From Paraburkholderia sp. BCC1884 (GTDB lineage: Bacteria > Pseudomonadota > Gammaproteobacteria > Burkholderiales > Burkholderiaceae): a DNA stretch of 64,000 bases. The notes below the pieces were generated by a model that did not search any database, was not told the DNA's origin, and saw only the letters and a list, made by a program, of their open reading frames with translations. The DNA is taken from contig NZ_CAAJGL010000079.1 of assembly GCF_900996225.1 (NCBI RefSeq), positions 186,001-250,000 of the forward strand, written 5' to 3'. Numbering within the stretch: the first letter of the stretch is position 1; every line of letters starts with the position of its first letter. Below are positions 8,363 to 16,794 of the stretch, in pieces. The position numbers and the translations under genes are program-made.

Positions 8363-9322
8363 ATGTCGAGCAGCCTGTCCCTGAACCGGCCGTCCGCTTT
8401 TGCCAGGCCGCGCGTATTCGCGCCGGTGGTCACGCCGTTCAATGCGCAATTGAACGTCGACGCGCGGCGTTTCGTCGCGTTTTGCCGCTGGCTGGTCGGG
8501 CAGGGCGCCGGGCTCGCGCTCTTTGGCACCAATAGCGAAGCCAATTCGCTGAGTCTCGCCGAACGGCACGCCTTGCTGGATGAAGTGATCGACGCCGGCA
8601 TCGACCCTGCGCAGATGTTGCCGGGCACGGGCGCCTGCGCGGTGCCCGATGCGATTGCACTGACGCGTCACGCGAGCGAAGCGGGCTGTGCGGGTGCACT
8701 GATGTTGCCGCCGTTCTTCTATCAGGGTGTCAGCGACGATGGCCTGTTCGCCTACTACTCCGACGTGATTCAGGCGGTCGGCTCGGATCAATTGCGCGTG
8801 CTGCTTTATCACATTCCACAGTTCACGGGCGTGCCGATCACGCACACGCTGATCGAACGGCTGATCGCCGCTTATCCCGATACGGTGGTGGGCATCAAGG
8901 ACAGTTCAGGCGACTGGGCGAACACGGCCGCGATGCTGGAAAAGTTTCCGGGCTTCGCGGTGTTTCCCGCGTCCGAGGCGTTGCTTGGCAAAGCCTTGCC
9001 GCTCGGTGCGGCCGGCTGCATTTCGGCGACTGCGAATATCCAGCCGCATGCGATTGCGAGCTTGCTGAATGCGTCCACGGTGGAAGAGCGAACCCACTGG
9101 GAAGGGACGGTTGCCACGGTGCGCCTCGCGGTGCAGGCGCAACCGATGATCCCGGCATTGAAGAGCGTGGTCGCGCATTTCTCGAGCGACGACGCATGGA
9201 CCCGCGTGCGTCCACCGCTCACGACGATGAACCCGGCGCATGCCGGCGCGCTCTTGCAGCAGTTGCAGGCATTGGGTTTTTCGATGCCGTCGATGTCGGC
9301 GCTTGCCGAGGCGGCTGCGTGA
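8363..9322 (+). CDS. DHDPS/N-acetylneuraminate lyase-family aldolase
   Basis: 319 residues from ATG 8363 with AAGGAG 6 bases upstream; the open frame extends to 8114 without further starts of merit. A (beta/alpha)8 class I aldolase: FGTNSEANSLS replaces the GTTGE phosphate/carboxylate loop of true DHDPS, the Tyr of LLYHIPQFTG matches the conserved catalytic Tyr, and the Lys of VGIKDSSGD is the Schiff-base residue. Family members condense or split pyruvate with aldehydes (dihydrodipicolinate, N-acetylneuraminate, keto-deoxy sugar acids, aromatic side chains). The catabolic neighbours make a retro-aldol step on a 2-keto acid more likely than lysine synthesis. Confidence 0.9.
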   Translation: MSSSLSLNRPSAFARPRVFAPVVTPFNAQLNVDARRFVAFCRWLVGQGAGLALFGTNSEANSLSLAERHALLDEVIDAGIDPAQMLPGTGACAVPDAIALTRHASEAGCAGALMLPPFFYQGVSDDGLFAYYSDVIQAVGSDQLRVLLYHIPQFTGVPITHTLIERLIAAYPDTVVGIKDSSGDWANTAAMLEKFPGFAVFPASEALLGKALPLGAAGCISATANIQPHAIASLLNASTVEERTHWEGTVATVRLAVQAQPMIPALKSVVAHFSSDDAWTRVRPPLTTMNPAHAGALLQQLQALGFSMPSMSALAEAAA

Positions 9323-9405
9323 GCACGCCAGCGGCGCAATCAGCGCAATCGGCGCCGCGGACGTTACGAACCCCGCGTCTGGGCACGGCGTCGCTCGCCC
9401 GGCAT

Positions 9406-10065
9406 TCAGACGTTCTCGCGTTCCGCGCGCTGCCGTTTGAGACGGCCGAGCACGACGATCGAGAGCCGCGCAGTGTGATCGCGCATCGCGTTGTACGCGC
9501 GTTCCGGCTCGGAGTTGAGGATCGCGGAGACGATCTCGCGATGCTCGTCGGTGGCGGCTTCGAAGCGCGACGGCGAAGCCGGCTGCGCCGCGCGAAAGCC
9601 CGCCAGACGCTGACGCTGCACCGCCATGATCGACGCCAGCGATTTGCTCTGCGCGCCCTTGCAGATCAGTTCGTGGAAGTCGCGATTGAGTTCGAAGTAC
9701 TCCGCTTCATCGCCGCGCGCGATCGCGGCGTTCATTTCGCTCTGGAGCTCTTCGAGCTGCTTCTTCTCGACGAGGCTCATGCGCTGCGCGCTCAAACGGC
9801 AGCACAGCGCTTCGAGTTCGCACATGGCCTCGAGCATGTCGGCCAGTTCGTCGAGGCTGAACTTGGCGACCACCACGCCCTTGCGCGGCGTCAGCTCGAC
9901 CATGCCGCGCGCGGCGAGCTCGCGCAGCGCCTCGCGGATCGGCGTGCGCGAGGCGTTGAAGCGTTCGGCAAGTGCGGCCTCTTCGAGCTTCTGGCCCGGT
10001 TCGAGCGTGCCGTCGATGATCTCGTCGCACAGCAGGCGGTAGATCTTGGAGGAGAGCGTGGTCAT
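9406..10065 (-). CDS. GntR-family regulator, FCD (FadR) subfamily
   Basis: 219 residues. The N-terminal winged helix contains the GntR signature RFNASRTPIREALRELAARGMV (residues 36-57). The C-terminal FCD domain has the helical metal site expected of the subfamily: Asp129 and His131 in NRDFHELI, His175 in DEHREI and His197 in RDHTARL. Ligands of this subfamily are usually carboxylic acids from the controlled pathway. It is divergent from the FAH-family gene, and the gap between them carries GTATAC sites like those at 4503 and 7220-7265, which suggests it controls itself and the surrounding regulon. Likely a repressor released by a pathway acid. Confidence 0.93.
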   Translation of the reverse strand: MTTLSSKIYRLLCDEIIDGTLEPGQKLEEAALAERFNASRTPIREALRELAARGMVELTPRKGVVVAKFSLDELADMLEAMCELEALCCRLSAQRMSLVEKKQLEELQSEMNAAIARGDEAEYFELNRDFHELICKGAQSKSLASIMAVQRQRLAGFRAAQPASPSRFEAATDEHREIVSAILNSEPERAYNAMRDHTARLSIVVLGRLKRQRAERENV

Positions 10066-10210
10066 CGTGATGGTCTTGGGTTGAGCGAAACCGTGGGCAG
10101 GCGGCCTTCATTATGCGCCAGCGACCCAGCCGCCTCAATCGCCACCGCGCATATCCGCCCCGTGCAAGCCCATGCAGTGTAAGCGCGAACGTGTTCACGC
10201 CCCGATAAGT

Positions 10211-10256
10211 GTATACGAGGATTTTAATAGAAATACATGAGTGACTGAATGTATAC
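10211..10256. promoter_or_regulatory. GTATAC operator array between gntR and the FAH/ABC operon
   Basis: GTATAC at 10211-10216 and 10251-10256, with a degenerate AAATAC exactly midway at 10231-10236. This is the same 20+20 spacing as the array at 7219-7266. The last site is about 55 bases before the FAH-family start at 10310, and the whole array lies about 150 bases upstream of the divergent gntR start at 10065. Confidence 0.7.
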
Positions 10257-10309
10257 GGTTTATTCGGTCCCATGACGGCTTCCCACAAACGAAAAAAGCG
10301 AGGCAACAC

Positions 10310-11230
10310 GTGACCTGGTTTGGTATCGCAACTTATGAATTGAATGGCCATCGCGCCATGGGGCTGGCGGTCGGCGGCCGCTTGTACGACGCGCACGCCG
10401 CGTTGAAGCAAACGGCTTCGGACGCGACGCTCACCGAAGTCGGCGCGCTGATCGCCGCCTGGGAGCAGGAGGGCGCGGCTATCGTCGAACGGTTCGAAAG
10501 CGCCGCCCGCGCCATCGAGGCCGGCAAGCTCGATCTCGCGCCGCTCACGGGGCACACGCTGGGTGTGCCGTACCAGCCGCGTCGCATTTTCGCGGCAGCC
10601 TCGAACTATTATGAGCACGCCCGGGAGATGGGCACGGAGCTGGCGCCGCGCGAGGAAAGCACGCCGTACATGTTCATGAAGGCCGAAACGAGCGTGGTGC
10701 CGACCTTCGCCAATGTCGTGATTCCGCCGCACGCGGAACGGGTCGACTGGGAAGTGGAGCTGGCCGTCGTGATCGGCAGGAGCGGGCGCCATATCGCGCA
10801 GCAGGATGCTTACGACTACATCGCCGGCTATACGATCCTCAACGATGTCAGCGCGCGCGACCTGAATCGCCGCACCGACTATCCGTTCAAACACGACTGG
10901 TTTCGCGGCAAAAGTTTCGATACCTTTGGTCCGCTCGGCCCCTGGTTCGTGCCGCGCGCGTGTATTGCCGAGCCGCAGAATCTGCGTATGCGCCTCGCGG
11001 TGAACGGCGAGCCGATGCAGGACGGCAATACGTCCGGGATGATTTTCAACATCGCCGAGCAGATCGAATATCTGTCGACGATCCTCACGCTGCAACCCGG
11101 CGATCTGATCGCTACGGGCACGCCGACCGGCGTCGGCATGGGGCGCGGCATTTACCTGAAGGCGGGCGACGTGATGGTCGCGTCGATCGACGGGATCGGT
11201 TCGATCGAGAATCCGCTGGTGGCGGGCTGA
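10310..11230 (+). CDS. fumarylacetoacetate hydrolase (FAH)-family enzyme
   Basis: 306 residues if started at GTG 10310, the first start giving the family N-terminus (VTWFGIATYELNG); the open frame to 10241 would read through the operator. FAH core features: YMFMKAETS, then DWEVELAVVIGR with the metal-binding acidic residues, AGYTILNDVSARDL, and the C-terminal GDLIATGTPTGVG loop. Members hydrolyse C-C bonds, hydrate or decarboxylate acyl-pyruvates in aromatic and sugar-acid catabolism. First gene of a plus-strand run with an ABC importer and a VOC protein, so it probably acts on a ring-cleavage or keto-acid intermediate. Confidence 0.9.
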   Translation: MTWFGIATYELNGHRAMGLAVGGRLYDAHAALKQTASDATLTEVGALIAAWEQEGAAIVERFESAARAIEAGKLDLAPLTGHTLGVPYQPRRIFAAASNYYEHAREMGTELAPREESTPYMFMKAETSVVPTFANVVIPPHAERVDWEVELAVVIGRSGRHIAQQDAYDYIAGYTILNDVSARDLNRRTDYPFKHDWFRGKSFDTFGPLGPWFVPRACIAEPQNLRMRLAVNGEPMQDGNTSGMIFNIAEQIEYLSTILTLQPGDLIATGTPTGVGMGRGIYLKAGDVMVASIDGIGSIENPLVAG

Positions 11231-11295
11231 ACGTCGTGCTTCGAACTCGCCGCGCGGCTATTTTCACTTCACTCACTCATGGACAGGGACACGAC

Positions 11296-12387
11296 ATGTT
11301 GCAGCGGTTACGGCATGCGCTATCACGGCGGCTATTGGTGCGGCTATTACGGCCGATAGCGCAGGTGGCAGCGCAGCGCGAGCAGTTCACGCGGATGACG
11401 CGGCGTACGGTGTCGGTTACGGTGACGCTTGCCGTCGCCGCACTGTTCACGAGCGCTCCGGTGCAGGCAGCCGACGCCGTGCGGGTCAATCTCGCCTGGC
11501 TGCCGCAAGGCAGCACCGGCGGGATTCTGCTGGCGCAAGCAAAGGGCTACTACCGCGATGCCGGTCTCGACGTCAGCGTGATGCGCGGTTACGGCGGCCA
11601 GCGCACTGTCAACGAGGTGGACGGCGGCTTGTTCGAGTTCGGTTACGGCGACCCGGTAAGCGTCATGCTGAACCGCGCCCACGGTGGACATGCGGTGATG
11701 GTCGGCGCGATCAACACGCGTTGGCCGGGGGCGATGTGCTATCTCGAGCGTCCCGGCTTCAAGGTGAACTCGCTGAAGGATCTGTCGGGGCTCACGCTCG
11801 GTGGCGGCGGCGCATCACCCGTGCAGAACATCATGCCGGCCTGGCTCAAGCAGAACGGTTTGGCTCCCGACGCGATCAAGACTGTGCGTCTGGACCCGGC
11901 TGTGATCAATACGGCACTGCTGCAAAAGCGCATCGATCTGTCGGAGTGCTGGGAAGGTGCGAGCCTGCCGGTTCAGGCCGCGTTGGCGAAGCGGGCAGGG
12001 CAACAACTCGGCAAGGTGTACTACCGCGATTTCGGTCTGGATATGATGGGCAACGGCATCGTCACCACCGACACCTTCGTCGCCCAGCACCCCGACGTGG
12101 TCAAGCGCTTCGTGGCGACCACGTATCGCGGTTATGCCTTGATGCGCGAGCATCCGCAGGAAGCGGCGGATGCGATTGCCGCGCAATATCCGGTGCTCGA
12201 CAAGACGATCCTGTTGCAGCAGATCGTCGAAACCAACGGCCTGATTAGCGACGACCCCGCGCAACACAAGACCGGCTGGCTGCGTCCGGCGCGCATGGAG
12301 TCGACGGCAGATTTCGTGGCGCGAGCGTTCGGCACGGGCGGGAAGGTGAAGGCCACCGATCTTTATACGAATCGATTCGTCGAATGA
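11296..12387 (+). CDS. ABC transporter periplasmic substrate-binding protein, NitT/TauT (NMT1-like) type
   Basis: 363 residues from ATG 11296 (AGGGA upstream). An internal ATG at 11395 gives a cleaner signal peptide (MTRRTVSVTVTLAVAALF, cleaved near VQA-AD), so the true start is unresolved. The mature part begins VRVNLAWLPQGSTGGILLAQAKGYY, typical of NMT1/SsuA-like binding proteins, and contains the usual GYGDPVSVMLNRAHG segment. Partner permease and ATPase are at 13101 and 13844. This family binds small organic compounds such as sulfonates, pyrimidine precursors, phthalates or nitrogen heterocycles; the ligand is presumably the nutrient of this cluster. Confidence 0.9.
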   Translation: MLQRLRHALSRRLLVRLLRPIAQVAAQREQFTRMTRRTVSVTVTLAVAALFTSAPVQAADAVRVNLAWLPQGSTGGILLAQAKGYYRDAGLDVSVMRGYGGQRTVNEVDGGLFEFGYGDPVSVMLNRAHGGHAVMVGAINTRWPGAMCYLERPGFKVNSLKDLSGLTLGGGGASPVQNIMPAWLKQNGLAPDAIKTVRLDPAVINTALLQKRIDLSECWEGASLPVQAALAKRAGQQLGKVYYRDFGLDMMGNGIVTTDTFVAQHPDVVKRFVATTYRGYALMREHPQEAADAIAAQYPVLDKTILLQQIVETNGLISDDPAQHKTGWLRPARMESTADFVARAFGTGGKVKATDLYTNRFVE

Positions 12388-12466
12388 ACCGAATGGACCA
12401 CCATGCTTTGCATGGGACCGGAGCAGGCGATCAAGCGCAAGCTTCGATCGACAAAGGAGACAGGCA

Positions 12467-13078
12467 ATGAACAGTTTGCGTCCGAAGCGGCTTGGACACA
12501 TGGTGCTGATGGTGCGCGACATCCAGAAATCCGCGCGTTTTTATACCGACGTGCTGGGCCTGAAGGTGTCCGACTGGATCGGCGACCAGATGGTATTTCT
12601 GCGCGCCGGCAGCGATCATCACGATCTCGCGCTTGCTCAACTGCCGAAAGATTCCCCCGACTTCGACGATCTGCCGCGCTACTCGCGCCCCGGTCTCGAG
12701 CACTTCTCTTATCTGATCGACAGCTACGAGGAAATGGAACGCTCGGTGAAAGTGCTGCAGGAACATGGCGTCGAAATCGTTCGCGGTATCGGCCGGCATG
12801 GTCCGGGCAATAACCTGTTTCTCGTCTTCAAGGACCCGGACGGTAATAACGTCGAGGTGTATTTCGACATGACGCAGATCGGCGAGCGCGACGCGCATGA
12901 ACCGCAAGTGTGGGAGCGCACGATCGAGTCGTTCGATCAGTATCGGTTCGAGCGCTTCGTGGTGCCGCCGCCACCGCATCTGGTCGCGCAAAAATCGGCG
13001 CAGGCAGCGGCTGAAACTGCGGCCCCGTCAAACGCCGCTACCGATCCAGCACCCGCCGATCCCTCTGAAAAATCCTGA
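12467..13078 (+). CDS. VOC-family protein, extradiol-dioxygenase-like
   Basis: 203 residues; AAAGGAGA 7 bases before ATG. The N-terminal 145 residues form one VOC unit: LGHMVLMVRDIQKSARFY (metal His), GLEHFSYLIDSYEEM (second His) and GNNVEVYFDM (metal Glu). That His-His-Glu set is what extradiol dioxygenases and related Fe/Mn enzymes use. The last 45 residues are a low-complexity Ala/Pro tail. It sits between the binding protein and permease genes of the importer, so its substrate is probably the imported compound or an early product. Ring-cleaving dioxygenase is plausible but not proven by motifs alone. Confidence 0.82.
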   Translation: MNSLRPKRLGHMVLMVRDIQKSARFYTDVLGLKVSDWIGDQMVFLRAGSDHHDLALAQLPKDSPDFDDLPRYSRPGLEHFSYLIDSYEEMERSVKVLQEHGVEIVRGIGRHGPGNNLFLVFKDPDGNNVEVYFDMTQIGERDAHEPQVWERTIESFDQYRFERFVVPPPPHLVAQKSAQAAAETAAPSNAATDPAPADPSEKS

Positions 13079-13100
13079 TTCGGCAAACTTCGGAACCCTT

Positions 13101-13844
13101 ATGAAGCGATTGATCGAAACCGTCTTGTTCTGGATCGTAATCGGCCTGATCTGGGAATTCGGCGTGCGCTGGAGCGGCACGCGCGACTACGTGCTGCCGG
13201 CGCTGTCGCAAGTGTTCGCCGCCGGTTGGGAAATGCGTGGACAACTGCTGTCGGACACGCTGACAACGGCGTGGGAAGTGTTCGCCGGGTTCGCGCTGGC
13301 GCTGGCCGGCGGGCTCGCGATCGGTTTGCTCGCCAGCATGTCGGGCATCGCGCGGCGTACTTTGTTCCCGCTCGTCACCGCGTTGCAGAGCATGCCGAAG
13401 ATCGCGCTCGCGCCTTTGCTGATCGTGTGGTTCGGCTACGGTTTCGCGTCGAAGCTGGCAGCGGCGGTGCTGTTCGCGTTCTTTCCGATCGTTATCGCAA
13501 CGATGGGCGGTCTCGCCGGCGTGCCGCGCAATCTCGACGAGCACTTCCGCGCGCTCGGCGCGTCGCAGGCCAAGACCTTCTGGTATCTGCGCTTGCCGGC
13601 GGCGTTGCCCGCCTTGATCGACGGTTTGAAGATCGCGATGCCGCTGGCGGTGATCGGCGCGATCGTCGGCGAGTTCATCGGTTCGGAGTCGGGGCTTGGG
13701 CATCTGATCGTGTTCGCGACGTCGAACGCGCAGACGGCGTTGTCGTTCGCGGCGATCCTGATGGTGACCGTGCTGGCGATGCTGTTCTATTGGGCCGTCG
13801 AACTGGTATCGCGCGGCGTGTGGTGGAGAGGAGTGACGGTCTGA
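13101..13844 (+). CDS. ABC transporter permease, NitT/TauT (SsuC) type
   Basis: 247 residues, start ATG 13101. About six hydrophobic segments, and the cytoplasmic EAA loop, EHFRALGASQAKTFWYLRLP, that docks the ATPase. The stop overlaps the start of the ATPase gene (TGATG). Together with the binding protein at 11296 and ATPase at 13844 it makes a complete importer. Confidence 0.93.
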   Translation: MKRLIETVLFWIVIGLIWEFGVRWSGTRDYVLPALSQVFAAGWEMRGQLLSDTLTTAWEVFAGFALALAGGLAIGLLASMSGIARRTLFPLVTALQSMPKIALAPLLIVWFGYGFASKLAAAVLFAFFPIVIATMGGLAGVPRNLDEHFRALGASQAKTFWYLRLPAALPALIDGLKIAMPLAVIGAIVGEFIGSESGLGHLIVFATSNAQTALSFAAILMVTVLAMLFYWAVELVSRGVWWRGVTV

Positions 13845-14695
13845 TGGCAATGGTCGACAAGTTGCGTATCGTTGAGCGCGCCGTGGCAACCGGCGCAGCG
13901 GTTCATCCCTTGCCGCGCGACGGCGCGGCGCCCGCGCTGATCGCGGTCGAGCAGGCCGGCAAGCGGTTCGCCGCGCGCGGCGGCGCGCAGGCGTTCAGCG
14001 CGCTGGAAGACGTCTCGATGCAGATTCGGCAGGGCGAATTCGTATCGATACTCGGCCCGAGCGGTTGCGGCAAGAGCACCTTGCTGCGCATGGTCGCCGG
14101 CCTCGTGCCCTGTGACGACGGCCGCATCCTTCTTGGTGCCGAGCCGATCGGCGCGCCGGTGCCCGACATCGGCGTGGTGTTTCAGACCAGCAATATGCTG
14201 CCGTGGCTGACGGTCGGGGCCAACATCCGGCTTGGCGCGAAGCTGCGCAATCTGCCGCGCGCGCAAGTGGAAGAGCGGCTTCCTGCGCTGCTGGAAACCT
14301 TGGGCCTGACGGCCTTCGCCGACCGCTATCCGCACGAGTTGTCGGGCGGCATGCGCCAGCGCGCCGCGATCGGGCAGATTCTGCTGCTGCAGCCGCGTGT
14401 GATGCTGATGGACGAACCGTTCGGCGCACTGGACGCGCTGACCCGCGATCGCCTGAACGTCGAGTTGCTGAGAATCTGGCAGCAGAGCACGCTCACCGTG
14501 TTGCTGGTCACGCATAGCATCCACGAGGCGGTGTTTCTGTCCGACCGGGTGCTCGTCATGTCCGAGCGGCCCGGCCGGGTGATCCACGACGTTCGGATCG
14601 ATCTGCCACGGCCGCGCCAGCCGGATCAGGTGAAAAGCGATCCGGCCTATGGGGAATATGTCGCTCATCTGTCGAGATTGATGGGCGTCTTCTGA
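13844..14695 (+). CDS. ABC transporter ATP-binding protein, NitT/TauT (SsuB) type
   Basis: 283 residues, ATG 13844 overlapping the permease stop. Walker A GPSGCGKST (residues 71-79), Q-loop VVFQTSNMLPW, signature LSGGMRQR, Walker B VMLMDEP and H-loop VTHSIHEA are all present, so it should be active. The N-terminal 35 residues before the domain are longer than usual. Last gene of the catabolic cluster. Confidence 0.95.
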   Translation: MAMVDKLRIVERAVATGAAVHPLPRDGAAPALIAVEQAGKRFAARGGAQAFSALEDVSMQIRQGEFVSILGPSGCGKSTLLRMVAGLVPCDDGRILLGAEPIGAPVPDIGVVFQTSNMLPWLTVGANIRLGAKLRNLPRAQVEERLPALLETLGLTAFADRYPHELSGGMRQRAAIGQILLLQPRVMLMDEPFGALDALTRDRLNVELLRIWQQSTLTVLLVTHSIHEAVFLSDRVLVMSERPGRVIHDVRIDLPRPRQPDQVKSDPAYGEYVAHLSRLMGVF

Positions 14696-15337
14696 GGTCG
14701 GGGCCGCCGCTGGGCGAGGGTGAAAGCATTCGTGTATTCGCCGACTCGCAGATCGCCGAACTGGCCGCGGAAATCGCGCGTGAATCCGGCGAATGAGACG
14801 CAGGGTCAATTCAGACGTAGAAACCGTGATATTGGCGGCGCCCGGATTATTCACGCGATAACGTTTGCGCGCCTTAATCCGCAGATGTTTAAATTTTGTT
14901 GATTCAGAAGCCGTGAAGGTTAAATCGGACTTTGCTATTTGCGAAGTCGAAAAAATCATGTCGCGTAAATTCAACAGGGTTATTGATAAGAGGAAAACGT
15001 TTGCGACGGCTGAACCCCCGGCTACGTCTGCAAAGTGGTCGATCGGGCGGCTTCGGTGCGCTTTGCGGGAGGCGTCGTATAGTCGCCATCGGACGTAAAA
15101 GTGGCGGGAAAGCGCGTTAGAATGCGCGGCGCTCAATGCGGCATGGCCAGCGGCGCACCAGCGGAGTGCGCGAATAAAGTCAGACGTTTTGCATCCGATC
15201 GTGCGAATCCTGCGTATAGGGATCGCCGGTAGCATCGGCCAGCGGCAAACTCGGACCGGTAAAAAGGGGTGTCACGATATTAATCCGCGCCTCGAGTCGC
15301 CCGCTGGGAATAAAACATTCTAAAAAAAGTAGGACTT
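14696..15337. other. 640-base intergenic region before the polysaccharide operon
   Basis: No convincing gene. The central part (about 14870-15000) is markedly AT-richer than its surroundings, and short frames there lack start signals and coding character. By position this must hold the promoter and any leader of the wecB-led operon. I can see neither a clear sigma-70 promoter nor a known riboswitch core. A purine-rich AAAAAAAGTAGGA precedes the wecB ATG. Confidence 0.6.
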
Positions 15338-16534
15338 ATGGCAACGAGGATTCTGTCGATTTTCGGCACGCGGCCGGAAGCCATCAAAATGGCGCCGCTG
15401 GTCAAACAATTGGAAGCGTGCCCCGATATCGATTCGGTGGTGTGCGTAACGGGGCAGCATCAACAGATGCTCAATCAGGTACTCGATCTGTTCGAGATCG
15501 TACCGGACCACAATCTGGCCCTGATGACCGGCAACCAGACGCTCAACGGTTTGGCGTCGCGCCTGATCGCGTCGCTCGACGACGTGCTCGCGACCGTCCA
15601 GCCGGATCGCGTGCTGGTGCATGGCGACACCACCACCGCCTCGGCGGCGGCGCTGGCTTCGTTTCACCGCCGCATTCCGATCGGCCACGTCGAAGCGGGC
15701 CTGCGCACCGGCAATCTGATGCAGCCGTGGCCGGAAGAGATGAATCGCCGCGTCGTCGACGTGATGAGCGACCTGATGTTCGCGCCCACCGCCAGCTCGA
15801 AGGCCAATCTGGCGCATGAGTCGCTGCATGGCCGGATCATCGTCACCGGCAACACGGTGATCGACGCCTTGAACCTGACCACCGCGCGCATCGACAACGA
15901 TCCGGCCCTGCGTGCCGAACTCGACGCGCGCCTGCCGTTCCTCGACGGCTCGCTGCCGGTGCTGCTGGTAACCGGCCACCGCCGTGAAAGCTTCGGCGAA
16001 GGTTTCGCGAATATTTGCGCGGCGCTCGCCGATCTGGCCAGAACGGACACCGTGCAGATCGTCTACCCGGTCCACCTGAATCCGAACGTGCGCGGCCCCG
16101 TGCAGGAAACGCTCGGCGCGGCGCGCAACGTGCATCTGATCGAGCCGCTGGATTACCTCGGTTTCGTGCGGCTGATGCAGCGCGCGTCGATCATCCTGAC
16201 CGACTCGGGTGGCGTGCAGGAAGAAGCGCCCGCGCTCGGCAAGCCCGTGCTGGTGATGCGTGACGTGACCGAGCGCCCGGAAGCGGTCGCGGCCGGCACG
16301 GTGCGCCTCGTCGGCACCCAGCGCGACGCGATCGTGCGCGCGGTGAGCGGCCTGCTCAACGACGCGCGCGAGCGTGACGGTTTCGCTCGCCGCATCAACC
16401 CGTACGGCGACGGCCACGCTTCGCAGCGTATCGTCGCGGCGCTCACCGGCCGTCCGTTCGAGGAGTTCGCGAGCGCAAGTGGTGAGGAGTCCGCTCCGAC
16501 GTCGCGCGTCCCGCTCGGCGAAACCGTGCAATAG
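15338..16534 (+). CDS. wecB: UDP-N-acetylglucosamine 2-epimerase, non-hydrolysing
   Basis: 398 residues. The N-terminal FGTRPEAIKMAPL, central HVEAGLRTGN and C-terminal SGGVQEEAPALGKPVLVMR with RPEA are diagnostic of WecB/MnaA enzymes, which interconvert UDP-GlcNAc and UDP-ManNAc. In E. coli wecB is also known as nfrC because UDP-ManNAc is needed to make the phage N4 receptor glycan built by NfrB. Here it stands at the head of the nfrB-nfrA operon, so its local job is probably precursor supply for that polymer. Cytoplasmic. Length is normal for the family. Confidence 0.95.
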   Translation: MATRILSIFGTRPEAIKMAPLVKQLEACPDIDSVVCVTGQHQQMLNQVLDLFEIVPDHNLALMTGNQTLNGLASRLIASLDDVLATVQPDRVLVHGDTTTASAAALASFHRRIPIGHVEAGLRTGNLMQPWPEEMNRRVVDVMSDLMFAPTASSKANLAHESLHGRIIVTGNTVIDALNLTTARIDNDPALRAELDARLPFLDGSLPVLLVTGHRRESFGEGFANICAALADLARTDTVQIVYPVHLNPNVRGPVQETLGAARNVHLIEPLDYLGFVRLMQRASIILTDSGGVQEEAPALGKPVLVMRDVTERPEAVAAGTVRLVGTQRDAIVRAVSGLLNDARERDGFARRINPYGDGHASQRIVAALTGRPFEEFASASGEESAPTSRVPLGETVQ

Positions 16535-16563
16535 CGACCCGCGGCCGCGGTTCGGCCGCGCAG

Positions 16564-16721
16564 GCGCCAGCGCCGACCGGTTTTGAACCGGCTGGCGCGC
16601 ATTCGCTTCGCGCGCCCGTTAGCCGCCGCCCGCACGGGCCATCCAGTGAAACGCCCGCCGTGCCGATAACACGGCTAAGGACCACTGGCAAACCACCGTT
16701 GGCCTCCGGCTTCGCGCCGGA
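16564..16721. other. hairpin-rich leader between wecB and the bcsB-like gene
   Basis: The 260-base gap after wecB contains a nested inverted repeat (GCGCCAG 16564-16570 with CTGGCGC 16592-16598, enclosing CCGGTT/AACCGG) and a second hairpin (TCCGGC 16705-16710 with GCCGGA 16716-16721). Neither is followed by a T-run on the plus strand. They could be a weak attenuator or a structured leader; no known RNA family is recognised. Confidence 0.4.
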
Positions 16722-16794
16722 CTGACCGTTCCAGACAATCCATGTCGCGTAAATCCGGCTGTGCCGCTTGCGCGCTAATTAAGAGATAAACAAC

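Noticed and set aside
12401..12415. CCATGC/GCATGG hairpin between the binding protein and VOC genes
   Set aside because: Only 6 bp, no T-run, inside an apparent operon.
14720..15098. Small open frames in the gap before wecB
   Set aside because: No ribosome site, no recognisable family, and composition of non-coding AT-rich DNA.
15320..16531. Long antisense open frame opposite wecB
   Set aside because: Shadow of a high-GC gene: Arg/His/Ala-rich composition, no motifs, and wecB is unambiguous on the other strand. The same applies to other long antisense frames, for example opposite dltA at 28989-30140 and opposite nfrA at 22217-24067.
16660..16721. GGCAAACC and CCTCCGGC elements resembling parts of a GEMM (c-di-GMP) riboswitch before the bcsB-like gene
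   Set aside because: Tempting because NfrB looks c-di-GMP-regulated, but the conserved core between the two elements (the ACGCAAAG block) and the receptor helix are missing. An Infernal search with the GEMM-I model would settle it.
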